64,000 nucleotides of DNA from Bacillus_P idriensis_A (lineage in GTDB: Bacteria; Bacillota; Bacilli; Bacillales; Bacillaceae): positions 86,589 to 150,588 of the forward strand of contig NZ_JBCMYF010000024.1 of assembly GCF_050483325.1 (NCBI RefSeq), written 5' to 3'. The notes beneath the pieces are model-generated. The model made no database searches and had not been told where the DNA came from. It worked only from the letters and a program-made list of their open reading frames with translations. How positions within the stretch are numbered: position 1 is the stretch's first letter; each line of letters starts with the position of its first letter. The position numbers were made by a program, and so were the translations under genes. Positions 1 through 8,920 of the stretch are shown piece after piece.

Positions 1-142
1 CCTTGAATCTCCGGTACGCTTTCATTAAATCTTCCCGGCTGATTCCTTTTTCATATGCTTTTTCAATCGATTGGAAAAATGCAATCACATCAATAATTTC
101 ATTTGTGCTCCAATCAGGCTGAATCGGGTATTGATAATCCAT
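1..142 (-). CDS. yktA: UPF0223 family protein YktA, partial (cut by window edge)
   Basis: Only the first 47 residues are inside the window; the gene continues past the left edge. It opens MDYQYPIQPDWST and continues through FFQSIEKAYEKGISREDL to AYRRFK, which I recognise as the start of the small UPF0223 family (B. subtilis YktA, about 90 residues, function unknown). An AGGTGAGG Shine-Dalgarno lies about 5 bases before the ATG. In B. subtilis I recall yktA as a neighbour of speA, so this fragment marks the left border of the catabolic island that separates the two here. Confidence 0.8.
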   Translation of the reverse strand, partial: MDYQYPIQPDWSTNEIIDVIAFFQSIEKAYEKGISREDLMKAYRRFK

Positions 143-177
143 TGTTCCTCACCTGCCTTTTCCTGTTGAGTGGTAAG

Positions 178-1134
178 TTAACTCCACTTTTGTCTTATCT
201 CGGAGGCCTCAGTGATCATCCTCGACATAAGCTGTTCGACGCTTGGCACATCGCGGATTAAGCCTGTTACTTGACCGGCCCAGGCAAAACCATTGTCTAT
301 CATACCATCATATATGTATCTTTTGTTAGCATGTCCGCTAATATAATCTTTAAGCTCTTCATAATCTGCCTGTTTTTGCTCCATCTCCAATATTTTGGCT
401 GTCCAAGGTCCAGAAAGAGCTCTTGCCGGGGCACCGATACTGCGTTTAATGACAACGGTATCGCGTTCTGAACTGTTTACTAGAGCATGTTTGTATTCCG
501 AATGAGCATGAACACACTCCTTTGTTGCAATAAACCGCGTTCCCATTTCGATACCTTCTGCTCCAAGACTAAGAGCAGCCATAAGACCCCTGCCATCGCC
601 AATCCCTCCTGATGCAATAACAGGAATCGACACAGAATCAACTACTTGCGGAATTAATACGAACGTCCCGGTATCATCTCTCCCCAGGTGGCCTCCTCCT
701 TCTTGTCCAACAACCATGACGGCGTCAGCTCCAAGCTCTTCCGCTTTCTCAGCCTGTCTTCTGGCAGCGACCAGAACAAGTTTTTTTACGTTTACCCCTT
801 TTAATTGATCAAATATAGCGGAAGGATTGCCTCCTGTCATTGAAATCACCGGCACTTTTTCTTCAATTGCCACATCCAGCAAATCTGAGTAGGGTCTGCC
901 GTGCTGACCGACCGCAAAATTCACCCCAAAAGGCTTATTTGTTTTTCTGCGGACTTTTGCAATCTCTTCCCGAAGCAGTTCAGGTTCCCCAAGAGACATG
1001 GCAGTTATTTGGCCGAGTCCCCCTGCGTTTGATACAGCAGCTGCCAAATCTGAATAGGCAAGGTATGCGAGTCCGCCCTGAACGATTGGGTATTGAATAT
1101 TCAATAGCTCAGTCACTCTTGTCTCCCATTTCAT
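178..1134 (-). CDS. Nitronate monooxygenase-family FMN oxidoreductase
   Basis: A 318-residue TIM-barrel flavoprotein of the nitronate monooxygenase / 2-nitropropane dioxygenase family, which also includes FabK enoyl reductases. Visible marks are the N-terminal QGGLAY (19-24) with AGGLG, the GGGH loop (146-149) that carries the catalytic histidine in nitronate monooxygenases, and the FMN-phosphate loop ASGGIGDGRG (174-183). An AAAGGGGAA ribosome site precedes the ATG. It has its own intergenic region: a terminator separates it from the upstream lactonase operon. The substrate is unknown. In a beta-oxidation island it could detoxify nitroalkanes such as propionate-3-nitronate or reduce an enoyl thioester. 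Confidence 0.8.
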   Translation of the reverse strand: MKWETRVTELLNIQYPIVQGGLAYLAYSDLAAAVSNAGGLGQITAMSLGEPELLREEIAKVRRKTNKPFGVNFAVGQHGRPYSDLLDVAIEEKVPVISMTGGNPSAIFDQLKGVNVKKLVLVAARRQAEKAEELGADAVMVVGQEGGGHLGRDDTGTFVLIPQVVDSVSIPVIASGGIGDGRGLMAALSLGAEGIEMGTRFIATKECVHAHSEYKHALVNSSERDTVVIKRSIGAPARALSGPWTAKILEMEQKQADYEELKDYISGHANKRYIYDGMIDNGFAWAGQVTGLIRDVPSVEQLMSRMITEASEIRQKWS

Positions 1135-1220
1135 AAAAATTCCCCTTTCATTCTTACAATTGAAACAATCCTCATCTACTCACATTCTCTATTTGTGATT
1201 TATCTCCTTTAAAGAGAATG

Positions 1221-1243
1221 AAAAAAGGCAGCAGAAGCTGCCT
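1221..1243 (-). terminator. Terminator of the lactonase operon
   Basis: AGGCAGC-TTCT-GCTGCCT stem read on the minus strand, followed directly by a T-run, just after the phosphotriesterase-like gene. It separates that operon from the nitronate monooxygenase gene. Confidence 0.85.
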
Positions 1244-1250
1244 CAAATCT

Positions 1251-2252
1251 TCAAGAATTGATTTTTGCTTCCTGATGAAAAAACAGTTTCGAAGGATTGA
1301 TATAAAGCATCGTCCGGATGTTTTCTTCAGGCATCCCCTGTTTCCGAAGCTCCGGGATAATATTTTCAAATAGGTGGGCAGGATGCCAGTTTTTCATTTT
1401 TTCCTGAATCACCTCAGGCAGAACTAACGGCCTTCCCATCCAATGATTAACCGTGTCATGCGACAGCATGATTTGATCTGTATAGCCGAGGGATACTAAT
1501 TTCAGCAGCGTTTTAATCCGTTCGTCATCATTTGGAGCCCCTGCCATGCCCTGAATGCCAAAGCGGTCTAAGGCAATGAATGCCCCTTTTTCCAAAACTT
1601 TCAAGTGATACTCTATATCTGTATTGCCGCACATATGGCCAATCACAATTTTATTAGGATCACAGCCAAGCTCAATCAGTAATTCAACTTGTTCCGGTCC
1701 CATTGTCCCTTCTTGTGTATGAGTAAGGATGACCGTGCCTTCCTCTCGCTGGACCCGTGCAGCAGCTTTAAAGAACATTCGCTCATACTCAGTAATCACT
1801 CCTTTACTTGAAGCAAGCTTGATAATGCCTGGTTTTATTCCGGTATTCCTGATTCCTTCTGTAATCTCTTTTTTAAACATCTCATAAATTTCTTCTTCAG
1901 CTGTACCGAGTCCCTGCCTGAATTTAAAATACGGCGCTGCACCTTCTCCTTCGAAATAAAAACCTGTTGCGCACACAATCTGAAGTCCTGTCCGCTCAGA
2001 TATTTCCTTTAATAGCTCAGGGTTTCTGCCACATTCGTTCGGTGTTGGATCGACTACTGTGTCAACCCCGAGACTCATGAGCTCCAGCGCAATCGTAATC
2101 CCTGTCTCAAGGGCATCCTGTTCATCAAAGCCTCCCAGGGAGTCATCGCCGTGGAAGCCTGGATAGCCAAACACAAAGTGTTCATGTATTAACGTTTTGC
2201 CAAGCTGATCCGCTTCTATAGGTCCAGTTACTGTTTCAACAGAATGCTTCAT
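1251..2252 (-). CDS. Phosphotriesterase-like lactonase / amidohydrolase
   Basis: A 333-residue protein of the phosphotriesterase (PTE) family, metal hydrolases that include the PLL lactonases. All binuclear-metal ligands are visible: HEH at 23-25, the lysine that is carboxylated in the family in GIIKLAS (K145), H178 in ILTHT, H206 in VIGH and D266 in MLSHD. The ATG follows the upstream acyl-CoA ligase stop by four bases, so the two are probably translationally coupled. Family members hydrolyse lactones, phosphotriesters or N-acyl compounds. Beside a CoA ligase and beta-oxidation genes, opening a lactone to a hydroxy acid is the most sensible role, but that is inference. Confidence 0.85.
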   Translation of the reverse strand: MKHSVETVTGPIEADQLGKTLIHEHFVFGYPGFHGDDSLGGFDEQDALETGITIALELMSLGVDTVVDPTPNECGRNPELLKEISERTGLQIVCATGFYFEGEGAAPYFKFRQGLGTAEEEIYEMFKKEITEGIRNTGIKPGIIKLASSKGVITEYERMFFKAAARVQREEGTVILTHTQEGTMGPEQVELLIELGCDPNKIVIGHMCGNTDIEYHLKVLEKGAFIALDRFGIQGMAGAPNDDERIKTLLKLVSLGYTDQIMLSHDTVNHWMGRPLVLPEVIQEKMKNWHPAHLFENIIPELRKQGMPEENIRTMLYINPSKLFFHQEAKINS

Positions 2253-2256
2253 TCTC

Positions 2257-3924
2257 TCACCCCACCACCTTTTGTTTTTCTTCTTCCTGAAGCTTTCTCC
2301 AAAGCAGTTTGCCGCTTGACGTCATTGGCAGGCTATCTCTGAATTCAACATGCCGCGGATATTTATAAGCGGCCATTCTTTCTTTTGACCAGTTCACAAT
2401 TTCTTCTGCATCTATTTTCCCTTCAAAGTCTTTATTTAAGATAATGAACGCTTTAACGGTTTCACCGCGTCTTTCATCAGGAATCCCGACGACGCATGCC
2501 TGCTGCACGGCTGGATGCTGATACAGAACACCTTCAATTTCCGTCGGCCACACTTTAAATCCTGATGCGTTGATCATCCGTTTGACACGGTCCACAATAA
2601 AGTAGTACCCCTCCTCATCACGTTTGCCGATATCTCCTGTTCTGAAAAACTTCTTGCCCTGAATAGTAATAAAAGATTTTTCATTATCCTCATCTCGATT
2701 AAAATAGCCAAGGAAAATCTGCGGACCGGAAACAACGATCTCGCCTTCCTGCCCAGTTCCTAGCTCAGTCAGATGAACAGGATCGATGACTCTTGCGTCC
2801 ACATCAAAAGAAGGAATGCCAAGACACTGCAGCTTCGAACGGTCCGGCGGATTGAAATGTGTCTGGGCAATGGTTTCAGACAGTCCATATCCTTCAATAA
2901 ATTTGAGACCTGTCATTTTATACAGCTTTTCCCCTACAGCAGCAGGCAGAGCTGCCCCCCCTCCTGCTAAGTTCATTAAGGATGACATCTCTTCCTTTAC
3001 AAGCGCAGGGTTTGCTAAAAAGTCAATCAGCATCGTGCTGATGTTGATCCAGTGTGTCACATTTAGTTCGCGAATGACTTTCCTTGCATATTCCCTGTCC
3101 CACCTCGTCATCATCACGACAGTTGCTCCCGAAAGAATCGGGATATGCATGCTGTGCACCATTCCTGTTACATGAAAAAGAGGCAAGGTTGCTAAGCAGA
3201 TGGCATCAGACGTGGCATTCAGCCAGTGATAGCCCCCAAAGGTATTGGCCTGAACAGTCCGATGTGTATGCATGCATCCTTTTGGCAAGCCGGTTGTGCC
3301 GGAAGTATAAGGCAATACAGCCAAATCATCTGCTAGGACTGTCATTTCAGATGGACACCATAATCCCTGCACAGCATCTTTCCAAGGATAATGATCTAAA
3401 ACTTCTTCAGCACCTCTTTTGACTTCTTCCGGTATATCATCTTCAAACGATTTAGGTGAAAGATAATCAGCGTAAACAGCTATAATGACATTTTTAAGTG
3501 TTGTTGAATCAACAGCAGGCTTTACCCGTTCGTACAGCTCACTTCCGATGATGCCTGTCTTCATCTGACAGTCATGAATATAAAACCTCAGCTCCTCAGC
3601 CGTATTCATCGGATTAATCGGAACAACAACTGCGCCCGCTCTAAGAATGGCATAATAGCCGATGACAAACTGAGGGGAATTTTGGACGAACAAAAGAACT
3701 TTTTCACCGCGCGTAACGGATAATTTCTTTTCCAGGAATCCTGCGAGTGCATCAACTTCGCGCAGAAGCTGCCTGTATGTAATTTCGGCACCATAATAAT
3801 AAATCGCTGTTTTATCAGGATATCTCCCCGCTGATATTTCAAGATTGTCATAAAGTGTTGTCTCGGGAACTGTTAACGTATAGGGAACTCTTACCGGCCA
3901 ATGTTCAAAATGTGTTTGAATCAA
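2257..3924 (-). CDS. AMP-forming acyl-CoA synthetase (class I adenylating enzyme)
   Basis: ANL-superfamily CoA ligase that activates a carboxylic acid through an acyl-AMP. Motifs in order: P-loop-like YTSGTTGLPKG (about residue 206), GYGLSET (A5), RTGDIG (A7), DRVKRMINASGFKVWP (A8 hinge) and the C-terminal catalytic lysine in TSSGKLLWRK. I place the start at a TTG 7 bases after GAGAGGTG (product begins IQTHFEHW); an ATG 18 bases upstream lacks any ribosome site. It leads a two-gene operon with the PTE-like lactonase and lies behind the terminator of the Liv operon. The acid is not predictable from sequence. Confidence 0.88.
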   Translation of the reverse strand: MIQTHFEHWPVRVPYTLTVPETTLYDNLEISAGRYPDKTAIYYYGAEITYRQLLREVDALAGFLEKKLSVTRGEKVLLFVQNSPQFVIGYYAILRAGAVVVPINPMNTAEELRFYIHDCQMKTGIIGSELYERVKPAVDSTTLKNVIIAVYADYLSPKSFEDDIPEEVKRGAEEVLDHYPWKDAVQGLWCPSEMTVLADDLAVLPYTSGTTGLPKGCMHTHRTVQANTFGGYHWLNATSDAICLATLPLFHVTGMVHSMHIPILSGATVVMMTRWDREYARKVIRELNVTHWINISTMLIDFLANPALVKEEMSSLMNLAGGGAALPAAVGEKLYKMTGLKFIEGYGLSETIAQTHFNPPDRSKLQCLGIPSFDVDARVIDPVHLTELGTGQEGEIVVSGPQIFLGYFNRDEDNEKSFITIQGKKFFRTGDIGKRDEEGYYFIVDRVKRMINASGFKVWPTEIEGVLYQHPAVQQACVVGIPDERRGETVKAFIILNKDFEGKIDAEEIVNWSKERMAAYKYPRHVEFRDSLPMTSSGKLLWRKLQEEEKQKVVG

Positions 3925-4040
3925 AATTTCACACCTCTCCATATTTAAGGTAACGCTTACAATTTAATTTCTAACTTTTCTGAAAAATACCTTTTTCTAA
4001 ATAAAATATTTTTGAAAACCTTGTTCATGATAATGAAAGA

Positions 4041-4070
4041 GAGTTTCCCGGCACAGCAGCCGGGAAACTC
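4041..4070 (-). terminator. Stem-loop after livK (probable terminator)
   Basis: A perfect 12-bp stem (GAGTTTCCCGGC and its complement) with a 6-base loop, eight bases beyond the substrate-binding protein stop. The following T-tract on the minus strand is short (TCTTTCATT), so termination may be incomplete. Confidence 0.65.
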
Positions 4071-4077
4071 CATATTG

Positions 4078-5259
4078 TTATTTTTTGATATTTACTAGCT
4101 TTCCGTCTTCTACAGCGTATATGGAAGTTTCCCAGTCAAATCCATTGTTTTCGATGCCCGTTAAATGCCAGACCATCTGCTCGTCTTCGAGGTTCTTAAT
4201 TCCCTCCTCCATGTTTTCCATAATTTTAGCCGGATCGGACACTGTGCCTGCTGCCTGCATGGCCTTTACTGCAACATGCAGAGCCTGATAGTTAAAGGCA
4301 CTTTCGGCTGTAGGCACGCCATCACTTACTTCTGCATATTTTTCAACAAATGCCGGTCCCCCAGGTGCATCACTTTGTTTAATAGGAAGGGTGCCAATTC
4401 CGCCTTCAAGCATTTCATATCCTCCAAGCACGACTTCCATTTCTTCAAATTTTGCCTGATCCATTATCATGATTCCGCCTTTAAAACCAAGCTCCCGCGC
4501 CTGCTTAATCAAAAGAGCTGTCGGCTGGGAGGGTCCTCCGACAAAAAGCACATCCGGCTTTTCTTTTAAGGCATTTGTCATGATTGTAAAGAAGTCAGTT
4601 TCTTTGCTGAAATCGACAGAGCCGTCAAAGACAATCTCTCCGCCTTTTTTCTCCCAAACCGGTTTAATTGTCGCCGTCCAGTCTTTGCCGTATTGGGTTG
4701 CCGTTGGAATTAAAGCGAGCTTTTTCCCAAACCGCTCCATTTGATAATCCGCATATGGTTCCGGATAAGCATCATAAGATGAAGGAATGCTCAAGGTGAG
4801 TTTATTGCCCTGCTCCTGTATTTTAGGCTCACTTGTGTAGGCCCCGATAATGAAATTTTCCTGCTGATTAAAGACTTGAGTGGCGAAAACACCTCCGCTG
4901 TGCGGAACAAAAACGATTGGAGTTTTGTTTTCCTGCACAAGTCTCCGTGCGTTTGTACCTGTTTCATTCGGGAGATATTTATCATCAAGGGAAACAATTT
5001 TCACTTTGTATTTTTTCCCGTCTACTTCAAATCCCTCTTTATTGATCTCATCTGCAGCCATCGTTAAACCTCTTAGCGTATTTTCCCCGTAAAATGCCGC
5101 AGGGCCTGATAGAGGACCGCTAAAACCGATATTGACGGTTCCGTCTTTTGAACCTGAGTCTCCCGCAGCAGTTGACGATTCACTTGAATTGCAGGCTGTG
5201 AGTCCGAATAAAGAAATAGACAATCCAAGAACAAGACCCATTTTTTTCAGCGATATCAC
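4078..5259 (-). CDS. Liv-type ABC transporter substrate-binding lipoprotein
   Basis: A 393-residue periplasmic-binding-fold type I protein of the branched-chain amino acid / HAAT family. It starts with GTG (AGGGGG 7 bases upstream) and has a lipoprotein signal peptide ending in the lipobox LTAC, so it would be anchored outside the membrane. The mature part opens with GTVNIGFSGPLSGPAAFYG, typical for LivK-like proteins. It is the last gene of the permease-ATPase set. Close relatives bind amino acids, aromatic acids, short-chain amides or other organic acids. Its place in an acyl-CoA degradation island suggests that it delivers the island's carboxylate or lactone substrate. Confidence 0.88.
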   Translation of the reverse strand: MISLKKMGLVLGLSISLFGLTACNSSESSTAAGDSGSKDGTVNIGFSGPLSGPAAFYGENTLRGLTMAADEINKEGFEVDGKKYKVKIVSLDDKYLPNETGTNARRLVQENKTPIVFVPHSGGVFATQVFNQQENFIIGAYTSEPKIQEQGNKLTLSIPSSYDAYPEPYADYQMERFGKKLALIPTATQYGKDWTATIKPVWEKKGGEIVFDGSVDFSKETDFFTIMTNALKEKPDVLFVGGPSQPTALLIKQARELGFKGGIMIMDQAKFEEMEVVLGGYEMLEGGIGTLPIKQSDAPGGPAFVEKYAEVSDGVPTAESAFNYQALHVAVKAMQAAGTVSDPAKIMENMEEGIKNLEDEQMVWHLTGIENNGFDWETSIYAVEDGKLVNIKK

Positions 5260-5314
5260 ATTGATTCCCCCTATTTTTTCATTTGTTTTCTTTCATGAAA
5301 CTAAAAAGCTATGA

Positions 5315-6028
5315 TCATGCGCCTATGTAAGCCCGCTTAATCTCTTCGTTATCAAACAGTTCATCCCTTGAGCCTTCCATAACAAGCTGTCCGCTCTCCA
5401 TGACATATCCCCTTGAAGAAATGGAGAGAGCTGCATGTGCATTTTGTTCCGCGAGCATTATCGTGGTGCCATTTTTATGGATTTCCTGGATGACCTTGAA
5501 CATCTGGTCAACGATAAGCGGTGCAAGTCCAAGCGACGGTTCGTCCAAAAGGAGAATTTTCGGGTGGGACATGAGCGCCCGGCCAATCGCAAGCATCTGC
5601 TGCTGTCCACCGCTTAATGAGCCTGCTGCATCTTTTCTTTTATCAAATAAAATCGGGAAGAGAGCATAAATTTCATCCAGCCTCTGTTTGACCATCTCTT
5701 TTTCCTTGCGGTGACTGTAGCTTCCCATTTTCAAGTTTTCGTAAACGGACATTTCCGGGAACAGCTTTCTTCCTTCTGCACACTGGACAATCCCGGACCT
5801 GACAAGCTTGTGGGGAGGTTTGTTATGGATTTCTGCTTCATCAAATATGATTTGTCCCCCTGATACTTTATTCAGCCCGGAGATTGTATTGAATAAAGTG
5901 CTTTTCCCTGCTCCATTTGCACCAAGGATCGTAACCAGCTCGCCCTGTCCGATCTCCATCGAAACATTTTTAAGCGCCTGATAGCGGCCGTAATAGACAT
6001 CAATATGTTGCAGCTTCAGCATAGGCAT
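5315..6028 (-). CDS. livF: LivF-type ABC transporter ATPase
   Basis: A 237-residue ATPase of the branched-chain amino acid class: Walker A GANGAGKST, signature SLSGGQQQML, Walker B ILLLDEPSLGL, H-loop region MLAEQN. It overlaps the upstream ATPase gene by 29 bases. A second in-frame ATG (residue 3) is an equally good start. It would form the cytoplasmic heterodimer with the LivG-type subunit and power the two permeases encoded further upstream. Confidence 0.9.
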   Translation of the reverse strand: MPMLKLQHIDVYYGRYQALKNVSMEIGQGELVTILGANGAGKSTLFNTISGLNKVSGGQIIFDEAEIHNKPPHKLVRSGIVQCAEGRKLFPEMSVYENLKMGSYSHRKEKEMVKQRLDEIYALFPILFDKRKDAAGSLSGGQQQMLAIGRALMSHPKILLLDEPSLGLAPLIVDQMFKVIQEIHKNGTTIMLAEQNAHAALSISSRGYVMESGQLVMEGSRDELFDNEEIKRAYIGA

Positions 6029-6779
6029 GTCCTCCTAAATAGGCTTCGATGACATTTGGATCCGACTGAATATCCCGCGGCAGACCTTCAGCAATTTTTT
6101 TGCCGTGATTCAGTACCATGACTTTATCTGCGAGACTCATGACCATCTTCATCTTGTGTTCGATGAAGCAGACGGTATAGCCGCGGTTTTTCAGCTTGAG
6201 TATGAGCTCTGACAACCCATCTGTTTCATCAGGGTTTACACCAGCCGCCGGCTCATCGAGGAGCACGATCTTCGGTTCAGTTGCAAGCGCAAGCGCAATG
6301 GCAACCCTTTTTTGCGATTCCTGGGTAATGGAGGATGCTACCTCTCCTGCCAAATGCTCAATGCCGCAGAAAGACAGAGCCTCCATTGCTTTGTCATAAC
6401 ACGCTTTTTGTTCCGCTCTTTCCCTTTTGCTGTTGAAAATGCCGTCAAACAGATGGGCTTTTGTCCGGAGACGGTAGCCGATCAGAACATTGTCAATAAC
6501 GGTTGAATCCGAAAACAAGTTTGTCGTTTGAAACGTTCTGCCGATTCCGAGCTTTGCCATTTTTGCCGGTTTGGCTTTAGTCACATCATTTCCTTCAAAG
6601 TGAATGCTGCCGGACGTAGGTGAATGAAAGCCGCTGATCAAGTTCAGAAATGTGGACTTCCCTGCTCCATTAGGTCCGATAATGGCGGTAATCTTGCCTT
6701 GTTCAATTCCAAGGTCAACGTGATTCACAGCCGTTAGACCGCCAAATGATTTCGTCAATTGCTTAATCTCGATCAGCAT
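6000..6779 (-). CDS. livG: LivG-type ABC transporter ATPase
   Basis: A 259-residue ATPase with Walker A GPNGAGKST, a LivG-type Q-loop region (GIGRTFQTTNLF), Walker B IVLLDEPAAGVNPDE and H-loop VCFIEHKM. The signature is degenerate: SSITQESQKRVAIA stands where LSGGQ is expected, so this half of the dimer may be weaker or the call at that position may be affected by divergence. The ATG overlaps the permease stop by one base (TGATG). Confidence 0.9.
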   Translation of the reverse strand: MLIEIKQLTKSFGGLTAVNHVDLGIEQGKITAIIGPNGAGKSTFLNLISGFHSPTSGSIHFEGNDVTKAKPAKMAKLGIGRTFQTTNLFSDSTVIDNVLIGYRLRTKAHLFDGIFNSKRERAEQKACYDKAMEALSFCGIEHLAGEVASSITQESQKRVAIALALATEPKIVLLDEPAAGVNPDETDGLSELILKLKNRGYTVCFIEHKMKMVMSLADKVMVLNHGKKIAEGLPRDIQSDPNVIEAYLGGHAYAEAATY

Positions 6780-7759
6780 CAGCCTGCCTCCTTTACTTTC
6801 TCTTTTACCGGTGCTGTCCTGCGGCTGGCAAGATATGTTTTCACAGAATGATAACTGCCGACAAGCCCTTTCGGATAAAAAAGCATGATCAGCACAACAA
6901 TCGGACCGAAAATCAGCATTCTGTACTCTTCTAAAAATTGAAGAGATTGTGTGACCGAAACGATTAAAAATGTTCCCAGAATTGGCCCTGTCATTGTTCC
7001 AATCCCTCCGACAAGCAAATACATCAGCATTTCAAACGTCACTGTGATAGCAGATATGTCCGGGCCGAGAAAACGGATAAACCCTGCATAAAGCACGCCG
7101 GAGAGCCCAGCAAAAAAGGCAGACAGGACAAATGACAGCAGCTGATTTTTCATAATATTGATGCCGATCGTTTTTGAAAGATCTTCACTCCCGCGAATCG
7201 CAAGCAGTGTTCTTCCCAAAAGAGAATCTTTTATTCTTTTCACCACAAAAATCGTTCCAAGCAGGAAAAGCAGAATGAAGTAATATTGAGATTCGATTGT
7301 CTCAAACGTGATCGGCCCGATTGGCGACGGAACAGGAATGCCAATAAGACCTCTGACTCCCCCTGTGACCTCATCCCATTTATCAATGGTCAAATAAATA
7401 ATGAAACCGACACACATCGTGTAAATCGCAAAAAAGTGATGTCTCGTCCTGAGCGCGATTAAACCAATTAAGAAACTCAAGGCTACTGTAACTGCCAGAG
7501 CAGCAAGAAAAGCAAGCCAGAAATTCAGCTGATAGGTTGCCGTCAATATCCCGAGGGTATATGCCCCGCAGGCAAAAAAACCGGCGTGTGCAAGTGAGAG
7601 CTGCCCTGTAAAACCAGAGATGATATTTAATCCGTAAACCGCAATCGACCAAATCATGACGAGAATGATAATTTGCTTATGATAGTGATTTTGAGACATC
7701 AGCGGAAATAAGACGGTGATCAGCAGGATACCAAGCAGCACAAGTTTTTGAACCTTCAT
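6779..7759 (-). CDS. livM: LivM-type ABC transporter permease
   Basis: A 326-residue very hydrophobic protein with about eight to ten predicted membrane helices. It carries the LivM marks GFTGQLSLAHAGFFACGAYT and GGIGTMTGPILGTFLI. Its start overlaps the stop of the other permease by four bases (ATGA). It pairs with the LivH-type subunit to form the transmembrane pore. Confidence 0.9.
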   Translation of the reverse strand: MKVQKLVLLGILLITVLFPLMSQNHYHKQIIILVMIWSIAVYGLNIISGFTGQLSLAHAGFFACGAYTLGILTATYQLNFWLAFLAALAVTVALSFLIGLIALRTRHHFFAIYTMCVGFIIYLTIDKWDEVTGGVRGLIGIPVPSPIGPITFETIESQYYFILLFLLGTIFVVKRIKDSLLGRTLLAIRGSEDLSKTIGINIMKNQLLSFVLSAFFAGLSGVLYAGFIRFLGPDISAITVTFEMLMYLLVGGIGTMTGPILGTFLIVSVTQSLQFLEEYRMLIFGPIVVLIMLFYPKGLVGSYHSVKTYLASRRTAPVKEKVKEAG

Positions 7760-8622
7760 GTGCGCGCCCCCTTTGAAAATAATCCTGTTGGTTTAATCGT
7801 TAGAATAGCCACTAAGAGAAGAAAGGCTATCATATCTTTATAATCATTTGATAAATAGGTAGCACCAAGGCTTTCTGTTAAACCAAGGAGAAAGCCTCCG
7901 ACAATCGCCCCTGGTATGCTCCCCATGCCACCGATAATAATAATGACAAAAGCTTTCATAATAACTAGACTCCCCATCGTCGGAAAGACGAGATTAATAG
8001 GGGATGCAAGTGTTGCCGCTGCAGAAGCAAGACCTGCTGCAATGGCGAATGTAAGCATGGCAACCATGTTTGCATTTATTCCTACTAAAAACGCCCCTTC
8101 CCTGTTTTGCGACATGGCCACAATTGAGGCGCCTGTCATCGTTTTTGTCAGGAAAAAATGAAGAGCAAGCATTAATAGAACCGAAGAAACAACAATCAAT
8201 ATCCGCTGCTGGGTCAGAGTCAAGCCAAAAATCTCCACCACTCCTGAAAAAGGCGTAGGCATTTGTTTATAATCTGTGCCCCATATTAAGTGAGCCAGTG
8301 CTTCGAAAAAGAGCATGAGCCCAATGGCGGCCACCATTACTCTCATCGGATTCACATTCCCTAAGAATTTGAATACAAACTGTTCGCACAAAATCCCTAA
8401 AACAGCCACAATGAAAATGGACAGAATCATGGCAATCCAATAATTGATGCCGTACTGTGTCATAAACAGCAGGCTTACATAAGCTCCAATTGTATAAAAG
8501 GATCCGTGTGCGAAATTAGGGATATGAAGAATGCCAAAAACGAGCGTCAAACCTAAGGCAACCAGACTGTAAACGCTTCCAATTGTGATGCCGTTGAATA
8601 ATTGCTGAAGTAATAGTTCCAT
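7756..8622 (-). CDS. livH: LivH-type ABC transporter permease
   Basis: A 288-residue permease starting at MELLLQQLFNGITIGSVYSLVALGLTLVFG, the usual LivH opening. The frame is open for a further 35 codons, but only the ATG at 8622 has a ribosome site (AAGGGGG). Other family marks are IPNFAHGSFYTIGAY and IIIIGGMGSIPGAIVGG. It is the first gene of the five-gene importer operon, preceded by about 300 noncoding bases that should hold the promoter. Confidence 0.9.
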   Translation of the reverse strand: MELLLQQLFNGITIGSVYSLVALGLTLVFGILHIPNFAHGSFYTIGAYVSLLFMTQYGINYWIAMILSIFIVAVLGILCEQFVFKFLGNVNPMRVMVAAIGLMLFFEALAHLIWGTDYKQMPTPFSGVVEIFGLTLTQQRILIVVSSVLLMLALHFFLTKTMTGASIVAMSQNREGAFLVGINANMVAMLTFAIAAGLASAAATLASPINLVFPTMGSLVIMKAFVIIIIGGMGSIPGAIVGGFLLGLTESLGATYLSNDYKDMIAFLLLVAILTIKPTGLFSKGART

Positions 8623-8920
8623 AGCGGGCCCCCTTACTTTTTTTGTATCTGAAAATGAATAAATAGTTGAATACGCTGTGTCCGTAATTAAGAAGTCTGT
8701 ATAAATATGAAGTGTATTTTTCAGCATATAGGCGGAATTAGTAGAAGAATCTGCAGAATGTTAGAGAATATTATGCGGCCCTTTTCATACCCGGACGGGC
8801 CGCATTTTTATAGAGAAAATGAATGAATATCACTCATTTCCTACAAGCGGAAACAAACAAATTCTTAGTTATGCTTAGACATTTCTGCCGGAACTTGAAA
8901 GCCGATTCCGCTATTATCAT
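8623..8920. other. Intergenic leader between the oxidoreductase and livH
   Basis: About 300 bases without a gene. It contains a GC-rich hairpin (8773-8805, 9-bp stem ATGCGGCCC). Its T-run is on the plus strand, the wrong side for the minus-strand genes, so it is an uncertain terminator. There is also a loose inverted repeat AATGA-N7-TCATT (8824-8840). No clear sigma-A promoter for livH could be fixed. Confidence 0.4.

Noticed and set aside
8773..8805. Definite terminator of the beta-oxidation operon
   Set aside because: The stem is strong but the T-run is on the plus strand, while the genes on both sides are on the minus strand.
8819..8841. FadR (YsiA) operator
   Set aside because: TGAATGA and TCATTT are present but the spacer is seven bases where the B. 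subtilis FadR site TGAATGANTANTCATTCA has four between its arms, and the right arm is degenerate.
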